A DNA stretch of 64,000 bases from Catalinimonas alkaloidigena. GTDB taxonomy: Bacteria > Bacteroidota > Bacteroidia > Cytophagales > Cyclobacteriaceae. Below the pieces are notes generated by a model. The model did no database searches. It saw only the letters and a list, made by a program, of their open reading frames with translations, and had not been told where the DNA came from. How positions within the stretch are numbered: position 1 is the first letter of the stretch; each line of letters opens with the position of its first letter. Below, one piece after another: positions 57,412-64,000 of this stretch. Where the stretch lies: NCBI RefSeq assembly GCF_029504655.1, contig NZ_JAQFIL010000001.1, positions 2,361,001 through 2,425,000 of the forward strand, given 5' to 3'. A program made the position numbers and the translations under genes.

Positions 57412-58383
57412 ATGACACAAAGAAGATCATTTTTAAAGAAAATATCTGCTGCTACATTTGGAATAGGTAATCTGGCTGCTTTAAGACCGGTATTTGGGTA
57501 TTCTGTGAACAGGCAAGCCAAGAAACCTGTAGTGGTCTCTACCTGGCGGCATGGATTGGCTGCCAACGAAGGTGCCTGGCAAATACTTTCAGCGGGAGGC
57601 AGTGCCTTAGATGCAGTAGAAGCAGGGGTGAAAGTCACTGAGGCTGAAGATAACCTGAGCGTAGGCTATGGTGGGTTACCTGATCGTGATGGGCGGGTAA
57701 CTTTGGATGCCTGCATCATGGATGAAAAGGGGGAGTGCGGTGCTGTAGCTTGCCTGGAGGAGATCATGCATCCGGTATCTGTGGCCAGATTAGTCATGGA
57801 AAAGACTCCCCACGTAATGCTGGTAGGTGAAGGGGCCCAGCAATTTGCATTAGATCAGGGCTTTGAGAAACAAAATCTGCTCACTGAAAAAGCAGAAAAA
57901 GCCTGGAAGGAATGGTTGGTAGAGGCCGAGTATAAACCCATTATCAACATAGAGAATCATGATACAATAGGCATGCTTGCTCTGGATGAAGCAGGAAACT
58001 TATCAGGAGCCTGTACTACCAGCGGCTTGGCTTACAAAATGCATGGCAGAGTCGGTGACTCACCTATCATAGGGGCAGGCTTATATGTAGACAATGAGGT
58101 AGGGGCAGCTACTGCTACTGGTATGGGAGAAGCCATTATCAAAATATGTGGTGCACATTTGATTGTAGAACTGATGCGTCAGGGTTACACCCCTCAGGAG
58201 GCATGCGAGGTAGCGATCAAGCGTATTTCTAAGCAGAAAAATGCCAAAGATATCCAGATTGGATTTCTGGCACTTGGTAAAAACGGAGAGGTTGGTTCAT
58301 ATGCTTTACACAAAGGCTTTGATTACGCCATGTATGCAGGAGATAAAAATACCATGACAGATGTGGGCAGTTTTTACCGATAA
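57412..58383 (+). CDS. Secreted N4-(beta-N-acetylglucosaminyl)-L-asparaginase / isoaspartyl peptidase family
   Basis: The 323-residue Ntn hydrolase starts with a Tat-like signal (QRRSFLKKISAATFGIGNLAAL). The catalytic Thr after autoproteolysis is T185 in ENHDTIGMLALD, followed by the substrate-loop region GRVGDSPIIGAGLYVDN and GAATATGMGE. The alpha half includes STWRHGLAANEGAW and DGRVTLDACIMD. The HDTIGM form and length fit glycosylasparaginases better than plant-type isoaspartyl peptidases. It would cut GlcNAc-Asn linkages of glycopeptides in the periplasm. Confidence 0.87.
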   Translation: MTQRRSFLKKISAATFGIGNLAALRPVFGYSVNRQAKKPVVVSTWRHGLAANEGAWQILSAGGSALDAVEAGVKVTEAEDNLSVGYGGLPDRDGRVTLDACIMDEKGECGAVACLEEIMHPVSVARLVMEKTPHVMLVGEGAQQFALDQGFEKQNLLTEKAEKAWKEWLVEAEYKPIINIENHDTIGMLALDEAGNLSGACTTSGLAYKMHGRVGDSPIIGAGLYVDNEVGAATATGMGEAIIKICGAHLIVELMRQGYTPQEACEVAIKRISKQKNAKDIQIGFLALGKNGEVGSYALHKGFDYAMYAGDKNTMTDVGSFYR

Positions 58384-58438
58384 TTTACCAATGATTTCTA
58401 CGATAATTGTGTTAACAAAGCGGTAAACAAATTTTATC

Positions 58439-59605
58439 ATGTACTTTTTCTTGAAACAATTATCAGCCAGGTACTGCGTAACCTTAATAATAGCTGGTCT
58501 CAGCTTCTCATGTTCTCAACAGGAGCAGCATCAGATTCCAGCACTCCCGGACTTTGACCCTTCATACTACGATTACGGTTTAACTGTGGTCAATGAGATT
58601 ATTGATGAAGATCCGGATAATGCCGAAGCTTATTACCGCAGGGCGGAATTGCTGTTGAAGCAAAATAAATTAAATAATGCATTGGCCAGTATCAGGAAAG
58701 CTTTAGAACTGAATGACAAAGATCCACTTTATCACCTTATCAGTGCTAAAGTACACTTGCAAAAAGGGCAAAACCGAGAAGCATTTAGCGATGCCAAAGC
58801 TTCCCTAAAGTATGGAGGAGCATCAGTTGAGTTATATGAAATACTGGCGCAGGCCAGCCTGAATAGTAATTATTTCACTGATGCAATGCTTTATAGTGAT
58901 AGTGCCTTAGCATTAGCGCCAAACAACCCGTATAACTATCTGATGAAAGGTAAGGCACTGGCCTCAAGAAAAGATACAGCTGCCGCGGAGCCTCAATTAC
59001 TAAAGAGCTTAGAACTGGGTGCTGAGAAAGCTGATGTCTACGAGGCTTTGGTAGAAATGTACATGAATACGCAAGATTACAATAAAGCACGTAGATACAT
59101 GGACAAAAATCTGGCTTATCAGAAGGGTGAGGTGAGTGACCGAATATTATTTCAGCAAGCTAAAATCTTGCAGAGAGTTGGAAATATAGACAGCGCAAGT
59201 ACCATCCTTTATCAGATAAAAGATGAGGGTAATGTTGATCTCTTTTCCCTGAATAAGGAATTAATGCACCTGTATTATCAAAAAAACTGGTATGACTCTG
59301 CCGATTTTTATGCCGATCAGATGCTTACCTTCCGCCCTAATGATAAAGAAGCGCTTATTACTCAAGCTAGAATCTACAATAACAGAAGAAATTATCAGCA
59401 GTCTATCGCAAAGTATGAAGAGATTTTAGAAAAAGACTCCTTACAACAGCAAGAGCTGTATAAATTAGCAAGCGATGAACTAGATTATCTCCGAAGAAAA
59501 GTTGCATATTTGTGGCAAAAGCAGCAAGAGGAACAATTTGAGAAAATGAAAAAAGGATTGGCGCCTTTGCAGCCAATCACGCCGGACGAACCAGAGAATA
59601 AGTAA
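58439..59605 (+). CDS. TPR-repeat lipoprotein
   Basis: The 388-residue protein has a lipoprotein signal ending at LSFSC. Tandem tetratricopeptide repeats of about 34 residues follow ([29 protein letters not shown], then several more to about residue 355). No enzymatic domain is seen. The mature protein would be anchored in the envelope and act as a protein-binding scaffold. It lies 14 bases before thrS on the same strand. Confidence 0.82.
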   Translation: MYFFLKQLSARYCVTLIIAGLSFSCSQQEQHQIPALPDFDPSYYDYGLTVVNEIIDEDPDNAEAYYRRAELLLKQNKLNNALASIRKALELNDKDPLYHLISAKVHLQKGQNREAFSDAKASLKYGGASVELYEILAQASLNSNYFTDAMLYSDSALALAPNNPYNYLMKGKALASRKDTAAAEPQLLKSLELGAEKADVYEALVEMYMNTQDYNKARRYMDKNLAYQKGEVSDRILFQQAKILQRVGNIDSASTILYQIKDEGNVDLFSLNKELMHLYYQKNWYDSADFYADQMLTFRPNDKEALITQARIYNNRRNYQQSIAKYEEILEKDSLQQQELYKLASDELDYLRRKVAYLWQKQQEEQFEKMKKGLAPLQPITPDEPENK

Positions 59606-59618
59606 GCGTAAATTTTAT

Positions 59619-61556
59619 ATGAGTAAAGAAATTAAGATTACACTACCTGACGGATCACAGAGAGAATACCCCCGAGGAGTTAGTGGATTAGAAATAGCAC
59701 AAAGTATTAGCGAAGGCTTGGCGCGTAATGTATTGGCAGCCAAAGTTAATGGAGAAGTTTGGGATGCCAGCCGTTCAATTGAGCAAGATGCAGAAGTTCA
59801 GTTATTAACCTGGAAAGATACTGAAGGTAAATCTACTTTTTGGCATTCTTCTGCTCACCTTATGGCTGAAGCATTGGAGGGACTTTATCCTGGAATCAAG
59901 TTTGGCATTGGCCCACCTATTGAAAACGGTTATTATTATGACGTAGATTTTGGTGACAGAGAATTCAGCTCAGATGAACTGGAGAAAATCGAGCAGAAGA
60001 TGTTGGAGCTTGCAAGGGAAAAAAATGTGTATGAGCGCATACCTATATCCAAAGAATCCGCGGTAAATTATTATAAAGATAAAGGTGATGAATATAAACT
60101 TGACCTGCTGGACAGGTTAGAGGATGGTAGTATCACTTTCTATAAGCAGGGAAGTTTTACTGACCTTTGCCGTGGACCACATATCCCCAACACCGGCTTT
60201 ATCAAAGCAGTAAAGTTACTGAATGTAGCTGGCGCTTACTGGAAAGGAGATGAAAATAACAAACAGCTTACCCGTATTTATGGGATCACATTTCCCAAGC
60301 AGAAAGAGCTGAAAGAATATCTGGAAATGCTGGAGGAAGCCAAGAAGCGAGATCACCGTAAGCTTGGTAAAGAATTGGAACTTTTCACATTTTCTGAAAA
60401 AGTCGGGGCTGGACTTCCCCTTTGGTTACCAAAGGGAGTACTGCTGCGTGAAAGATTAGAAAACTTCCTGAAGAAAGCCCAGCGTAAAGCTGGATATGAG
60501 CAGGTCATATCTCCGCATATTGGGCAGAAGCAATTGTATGTGACTTCAGGTCATTATGAGAAGTATGGGCAGGATTCATTCAGGCCGATTACTACCCCTC
60601 ACGAGGATGAGGAATTTTTGCTTAAACCTATGAACTGCCCTCACCATTGTGAAATTTATAAGAGTAAGCCCCATTCCTATAAAGAGTTACCAATACGTTA
60701 TGCGGAGTTCGGTACGGTCTATCGCTATGAGCAAAGTGGTGAATTACATGGTTTGACGCGCGTGAGAGGTTTTACTCAGGACGATGCCCATATCTTTTGC
60801 CGTCCCGATCAGGTTAAAGACGAGTTCAAAAAAGTCATTGACCTGGTCATGTATGTGTTTGGCTCTTTGGGGTTTGAGAATTACACTGCACAAATCTCTT
60901 TACGTGATCAGGAAGATCATTCTAAATACATTGGTAGTGATGAAAACTGGCAGATCTCTGAGCGGGCAATCGTAGAAGCAGCAGAAGAAAAGAACCTGAA
61001 TACAATTACTGAATATGGTGAGGCTGCTTTTTACGGGCCAAAATTAGATTTTATGGTTAAAGATGCCCTAGGGCGTCAGTGGCAGCTAGGAACCATTCAG
61101 GTGGATTATACTTTACCAGAGCGCTTTGACCTGACTTACACTGGAGCTGACAATCAAAAACATCGTCCGGTAATGATTCACCGGGCTCCCTTTGGCTCAA
61201 TGGAGCGCTTTGTCGCTATATTGCTGGAGCATACTGGTGGGAACCTTCCTTTATGGCTGGCGCCTGAGCAAGTCACAATACTGCCTATCTCTGAAAAATA
61301 TGCTGAATATGCTGAACAGGTCCTCCAAAAACTGGCGGAGTACGATATCAGAGGTATCATTGATCACCGGGATGAAAAAATTGGCAGAAAGATCAGAGAT
61401 GCTGAAGTAAATAAAATCCCTTACATGCTTATTGTAGGTGAAAAAGAGCAGGAAGAGCAGGCTGTTTCGGCCCGAAAACATGGTGATGGTGACATCGGAA
61501 GTTTTGGTTTTGATGAGTTTGTAGGTTATTTTCAAAGTCAATCAAATAAAAACTAA
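59619..61556 (+). CDS. thrS: Threonyl-tRNA synthetase
   Basis: The 645-residue protein has the standard order: TGS domain (1-62, [12 protein letters not shown]), the editing domain with [17 protein letters not shown], a class II catalytic core with [12 protein letters not shown] (the zinc-binding Cys and His), [40 protein letters not shown], and a C-terminal anticodon-binding domain. It charges tRNA-Thr in the cytoplasm. The length is normal. It precedes infC, rpmI and rplT in the widely conserved gene order. Confidence 0.96.
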   Translation: MSKEIKITLPDGSQREYPRGVSGLEIAQSISEGLARNVLAAKVNGEVWDASRSIEQDAEVQLLTWKDTEGKSTFWHSSAHLMAEALEGLYPGIKFGIGPPIENGYYYDVDFGDREFSSDELEKIEQKMLELAREKNVYERIPISKESAVNYYKDKGDEYKLDLLDRLEDGSITFYKQGSFTDLCRGPHIPNTGFIKAVKLLNVAGAYWKGDENNKQLTRIYGITFPKQKELKEYLEMLEEAKKRDHRKLGKELELFTFSEKVGAGLPLWLPKGVLLRERLENFLKKAQRKAGYEQVISPHIGQKQLYVTSGHYEKYGQDSFRPITTPHEDEEFLLKPMNCPHHCEIYKSKPHSYKELPIRYAEFGTVYRYEQSGELHGLTRVRGFTQDDAHIFCRPDQVKDEFKKVIDLVMYVFGSLGFENYTAQISLRDQEDHSKYIGSDENWQISERAIVEAAEEKNLNTITEYGEAAFYGPKLDFMVKDALGRQWQLGTIQVDYTLPERFDLTYTGADNQKHRPVMIHRAPFGSMERFVAILLEHTGGNLPLWLAPEQVTILPISEKYAEYAEQVLQKLAEYDIRGIIDHRDEKIGRKIRDAEVNKIPYMLIVGEKEQEEQAVSARKHGDGDIGSFGFDEFVGYFQSQSNKN

Positions 61557-61686
61557 GTTCCATTAAGGCTTAAAATCAAGTAGTAGTGAAACTTTATTCA
61601 CCGTATTTTGTATTATTTAATAGTTATTGCTTTTTGATAATAGTAAATATTACTAGATATTTGCAAAAATAGATTTATAACAAACC

Positions 61687-61695
61687 AAAGGAGGT
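61687..61695 (+). promoter_or_regulatory. Strong ribosome binding site of infC
   Basis: AAAGGAGGT lies 5 bases before ATT 61701. It decides the unusual AUU start of infC. Confidence 0.85.
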
Positions 61696-61700
61696 AGAAA

Positions 61701-62258
61701 ATTAGCAAATTTAAGAAAAGAGGATTTGTCAGAAGGACGGAAGAGCCTTACAAAATAAACGAAAAGATCAGAGCACAATTCGTCCGTGTTGTTGGCGACA
61801 ATGCTGACAACGAGATTCATGATATTGATACTGCCGTTAAAATGGCCAGAGATCAAAATCTGGATCTGGTTGAGATTTCACCTAAAGCAGATCCACCGGT
61901 CTGTAAGATCATTGATTATTCTAAGTTCAAATACGAACAAAAGAAGAAGCAAAAGGAAATTAAGCAGAAATCTCAAAAAACGGTTGTCAAAGAAATTCGT
62001 TTCGGGCCCAATACCGATGATCATGACTTCCAGTTCAAGCTTAACCATGCCAAAGGCTTTCTGAAAGACGGAGCTAAAGTAAAAGCATATGTACACTTTG
62101 TTGGTCGTACTATTGTTTTTAAAGAAAGAGGTGAAATGCTTCTTTTGAAATTTGCTCAGGAATTGGAAGACTTAGGTAAGGTAGAAGAAATGCCTAAACT
62201 GGTTGGGAAACGCATGACGGTTATGATGGCACCCAAACCTCAAAAAGCCAAAAGCTAA
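61701..62258 (+). CDS. infC: Translation initiation factor IF-3, AUU start
   Basis: The 185-residue factor begins at ATT 61701 ([25 protein letters not shown]). No ATG occurs in frame until 61842, inside the N-terminal domain. The N-terminal domain includes [44 protein letters not shown]. The linker and C-terminal domain follow ([40 protein letters not shown]). IF-3 rejects non-AUG starts, so an AUU start lets it limit its own synthesis, as known in E. coli. It lies 144 bases after thrS and 47 before rpmI. Confidence 0.95.
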   Translation: MSKFKKRGFVRRTEEPYKINEKIRAQFVRVVGDNADNEIHDIDTAVKMARDQNLDLVEISPKADPPVCKIIDYSKFKYEQKKKQKEIKQKSQKTVVKEIRFGPNTDDHDFQFKLNHAKGFLKDGAKVKAYVHFVGRTIVFKERGEMLLLKFAQELEDLGKVEEMPKLVGKRMTVMMAPKPQKAKS

Positions 62259-62305
62259 TATACCTTAGAGATTTCTATCATAATTAATCATATAAATACA
62301 TAACA

Positions 62306-62500
62306 ATGCCGAAAGTGAAAACCAAGTCAGGCGCTAAAAAGCGTTTTAAACTGACTGGGACCGGGAAAATTAAGCGTAAGCATGCTTTTAAGAGTCACAT
62401 CCTGACAAAAAAAGGAACCAAACGTAAGCGTAATCTGACCCATACAGGTTTGGTGCATAAGTCTGATGAGTCTCGTATTAAGGATATGCTTAACATTTAA
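62306..62500 (+). CDS. rpmI: 50S ribosomal protein L35
   Basis: The 64-residue very basic protein starts [20 protein letters not shown] and has [14 protein letters not shown], matching L35 along the full length. It sits between infC and rplT in the conserved order and is probably co-transcribed with both. Confidence 0.96.
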   Translation: MPKVKTKSGAKKRFKLTGTGKIKRKHAFKSHILTKKGTKRKRNLTHTGLVHKSDESRIKDMLNI

Positions 62501-62584
62501 TAAACCATTAGGTTTTTTTGTTCACCAGAGGTTTGGTTACAAGTGCTGAGAAGCCACCATATCTCAAAAACGTTTAACTAAGAA

Positions 62585-62929
62585 ATGCCAAGATCAGTAA
62601 ATCACGTCGCTTCAAGAGCGAGAAGAAAGAAAGTCCTGAAACAGGCCAAAGGGTACTGGGGACGCAGAAGCAATGTTTGGACAGTAGCTAAGAATGCTGT
62701 TGATAAAGCTGGGGTTTATGCCTATCGTGACCGCAAAGCTAAGAAGAGAGAAATCCGTCAATTGTGGATACAAAGAATTAATGCAGGGGTAAGAGCCTAT
62801 GGCATGTCTTACTCTCAGTTCATGGGAGCCCTGAAAACGAATGGCATTGATTTAAATCGCAAAGTTCTTGCAGATTTAGCAATGAACCAACCGGATGCTT
62901 TCAAGGCAATCGTTGATAAAGTGAAGTAA
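62585..62929 (+). CDS. rplT: 50S ribosomal protein L20
   Basis: The 114-residue basic protein starts [20 protein letters not shown] and contains [18 protein letters not shown] and [19 protein letters not shown], matching L20 along the full length. It binds 23S rRNA early in assembly and in several bacteria represses this operon. The 84-base gap from rpmI could hold such a leader, but I did not find a convincing structure. A terminator follows. Confidence 0.96.
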   Translation: MPRSVNHVASRARRKKVLKQAKGYWGRRSNVWTVAKNAVDKAGVYAYRDRKAKKREIRQLWIQRINAGVRAYGMSYSQFMGALKTNGIDLNRKVLADLAMNQPDAFKAIVDKVK

Positions 62930-62955
62930 CATATTACATTACTATCAGTTATAAT

Positions 62956-62984
62956 AAGCCCTAGCTAGTTTAGGGCTTTTTTTA
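62956..62984 (+). terminator. Terminator of the thrS-infC-rpmI-rplT cluster
   Basis: AAGCCCTA (62956-62963) pairs with TAGGGCTT (62971-62978) around a 7-base loop and is followed by a T run. Confidence 0.9.
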
Positions 62985-62999
62985 TGTGTTATTTTATTT

Positions 63000-64000
63000 A
63001 TGGGAATAAGATCAACTTTAAGTAAACCTTTTGCTGCGTATATAGTAAAGCAGCAAATGCAGTGGAGTAAGCAAGCTGAAAAGGCACAGGAGAAAATACT
63101 GAAATATCTTGTCGAGAAAGGGAAAAATACCCAATTCGGGAAAGATCATTATTTCAAGGATATCCGTACCTATGAAGATTTTAGAGAGTCAGTACCAATA
63201 AGAGATTACGAAGCCTTATCACCTTATATTAAAAAAATACTGAAAGGTGATAAAGATGTACTATGGAAGGGAAAGCCAGCGTACTTTGCTAAAACTTCAG
63301 GTACTACATCTGGTACCAAATACATTCCAATCACCAAAGAATCCATACCTAATCATATCAATTCTGCGAGAAATGCCTTACTGAGCTATGTGCATGAAAC
63401 GGGAAAATCAGAATTTCTGGATAGGAAACTGATTTTTCTATCAGGTAGCCCGGTACTGGATGAAAAAGCAGGAATTCCTACTGGTCGGCTGTCCGGTCTT
63501 GTAAATCACCATGTACCTGCCTATCTGAGGACCAATCAGCTACCTTCATATGCCACCAACTGTATAGAAGACTGGGAAAAAAAGCTGGATAAGATCGTGG
63601 ATGAAACAATCACTCAGGATATGTCGCTGATTTCTGGTATACCTCCCTGGGTACAGATGTATTTTGAGTGGATTATTGAAAGAACCGGTAAGCCGGTAGG
63701 AGAAGTGTTCCCCAATTTTTCGGTATTTGTATATGGTGGGGTAAATTTTGCCCCTTACCGCAAAAAAATATTTGAATCTGTAGGAAGGCCAATAGATTCA
63801 ATTGAGACATATCCTGCCTCGGAAGGTTTTATTGCTTATCAGGATTCTCAAGAAGAAGAAGGGTTATTGCTGTTAGTAGATTCAGGTATTTTTTATGAGT
63901 TTATCCCAGCTGATCAGGTGCATCAGGAAAACCCACCCAGGTTAAGCATTCATGAGGTAGAAATAGGAGTTAACTATGCATTGGTGATAAACAGCAACGC
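63000..64000 (+). CDS. GH3 auxin-responsive promoter family protein, N-terminal part (3' end off window)
   Basis: ATG 63000 opens a frame that stays open to the window end (333 codons). The visible protein starts MGIRSTLSKPFAAYIVKQQM and contains the GH3-type sequence NTQFGKDHYFKDIRTYEDFRE, then AKTSGTTSGTKYIPIT (the ATP-binding loop of adenylate-forming enzymes) and TYPASEGFIAYQ. Plant members join amino acids to acyl acids; bacterial members are common in Bacteroidota but their substrates are not known. The protein is normally about 500 residues, so about a third is missing. It follows the rplT terminator. Confidence 0.87.
   Translation, partial: MGIRSTLSKPFAAYIVKQQMQWSKQAEKAQEKILKYLVEKGKNTQFGKDHYFKDIRTYEDFRESVPIRDYEALSPYIKKILKGDKDVLWKGKPAYFAKTSGTTSGTKYIPITKESIPNHINSARNALLSYVHETGKSEFLDRKLIFLSGSPVLDEKAGIPTGRLSGLVNHHVPAYLRTNQLPSYATNCIEDWEKKLDKIVDETITQDMSLISGIPPWVQMYFEWIIERTGKPVGEVFPNFSVFVYGGVNFAPYRKKIFESVGRPIDSIETYPASEGFIAYQDSQEEEGLLLLVDSGIFYEFIPADQVHQENPPRLSIHEVEIGVNYALVINSN

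Overview
The window looks like a chromosomal segment of a Bacteroidota bacterium, most likely a marine-type member of the Cytophagales. This rests on the gene content: type IX secretion C-terminal sorting domains, carboxypeptidase-regulatory-like domains with SusC-type wording, MacB/FtsX permease pairs that end in 'SLRYE', a PorE-like OmpA protein, Bacteroidota-style TAnnTTTG promoter boxes, and mostly weak ribosome binding sites. The genus is not determinable from the sequence alone.

Region 1 (1-25.6 kb) is an exopolysaccharide locus. It opens with the C-terminal part of a Wzc/CpsD-type tyrosine kinase domain. Next comes a forward block: glycosyltransferase, CapK-like adenylate-forming enzyme, and two more glycosyltransferases. 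A reverse block holds a Wzy-like polymerase/ligase, a Wzx-like flippase, a sulfotransferase and a glycosyltransferase. The locus ends with another glycosyltransferase and a heparinase II/III family protein. Between the blocks sit three large secreted right-handed beta-helix proteins. Two of them share a nearly identical 1.5 kb segment. One carries four PA14 domains as two nearly identical pairs and another carries three. Both PA14 proteins end in type IX secretion tails. A second capK-like gene is broken by two in-frame TAA codons. The simplest reading is production, export and surface modification of a sulfated polysaccharide, with secreted proteins that bind or cut it.

Region 2 (25.7-45.6 kb) is mixed core and accessory content: pyruvate dehydrogenase E2 with two lipoyl domains, HslV, a membrane protein of unknown function, a CoA-type NUDIX hydrolase, a P2-type cation ATPase, a BlaI repressor fused in frame to a BlaR1-like M56 membrane metalloprotease, a frameshifted zinc metalloprotease lipoprotein, two MacB/FtsX permeases, and a long pyruvate kinase. 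The BlaI-M56 fusion, together with three TACGA-N6-TCGTA operators in its promoter and an internal strong Shine-Dalgarno/ATG at the fusion joint, is the most unusual system here.

Region 3 (45.8-59.6 kb) holds a VWA/DUF3520 surface protein, divergent from an ECF sigma factor paired with a membrane protein that carries the same carboxypeptidase-regulatory domain plus a TonB-like C-terminus. It then has an FG-GAP repeat protein overlapping a decayed lipoprotein gene, an NtrC/NtrY-like two-component pair, a PorE-like OmpA protein, a secreted Asn-type Ntn hydrolase and a TPR lipoprotein.

Region 4 (59.6-64 kb) is the conserved thrS-infC-rpmI-rplT cluster. infC begins with AUU behind a strong ribosome binding site. 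A terminator follows, then the start of a GH3-family adenylating enzyme that runs off the window. No tRNA, rRNA, CRISPR array or insertion sequence was recognised.
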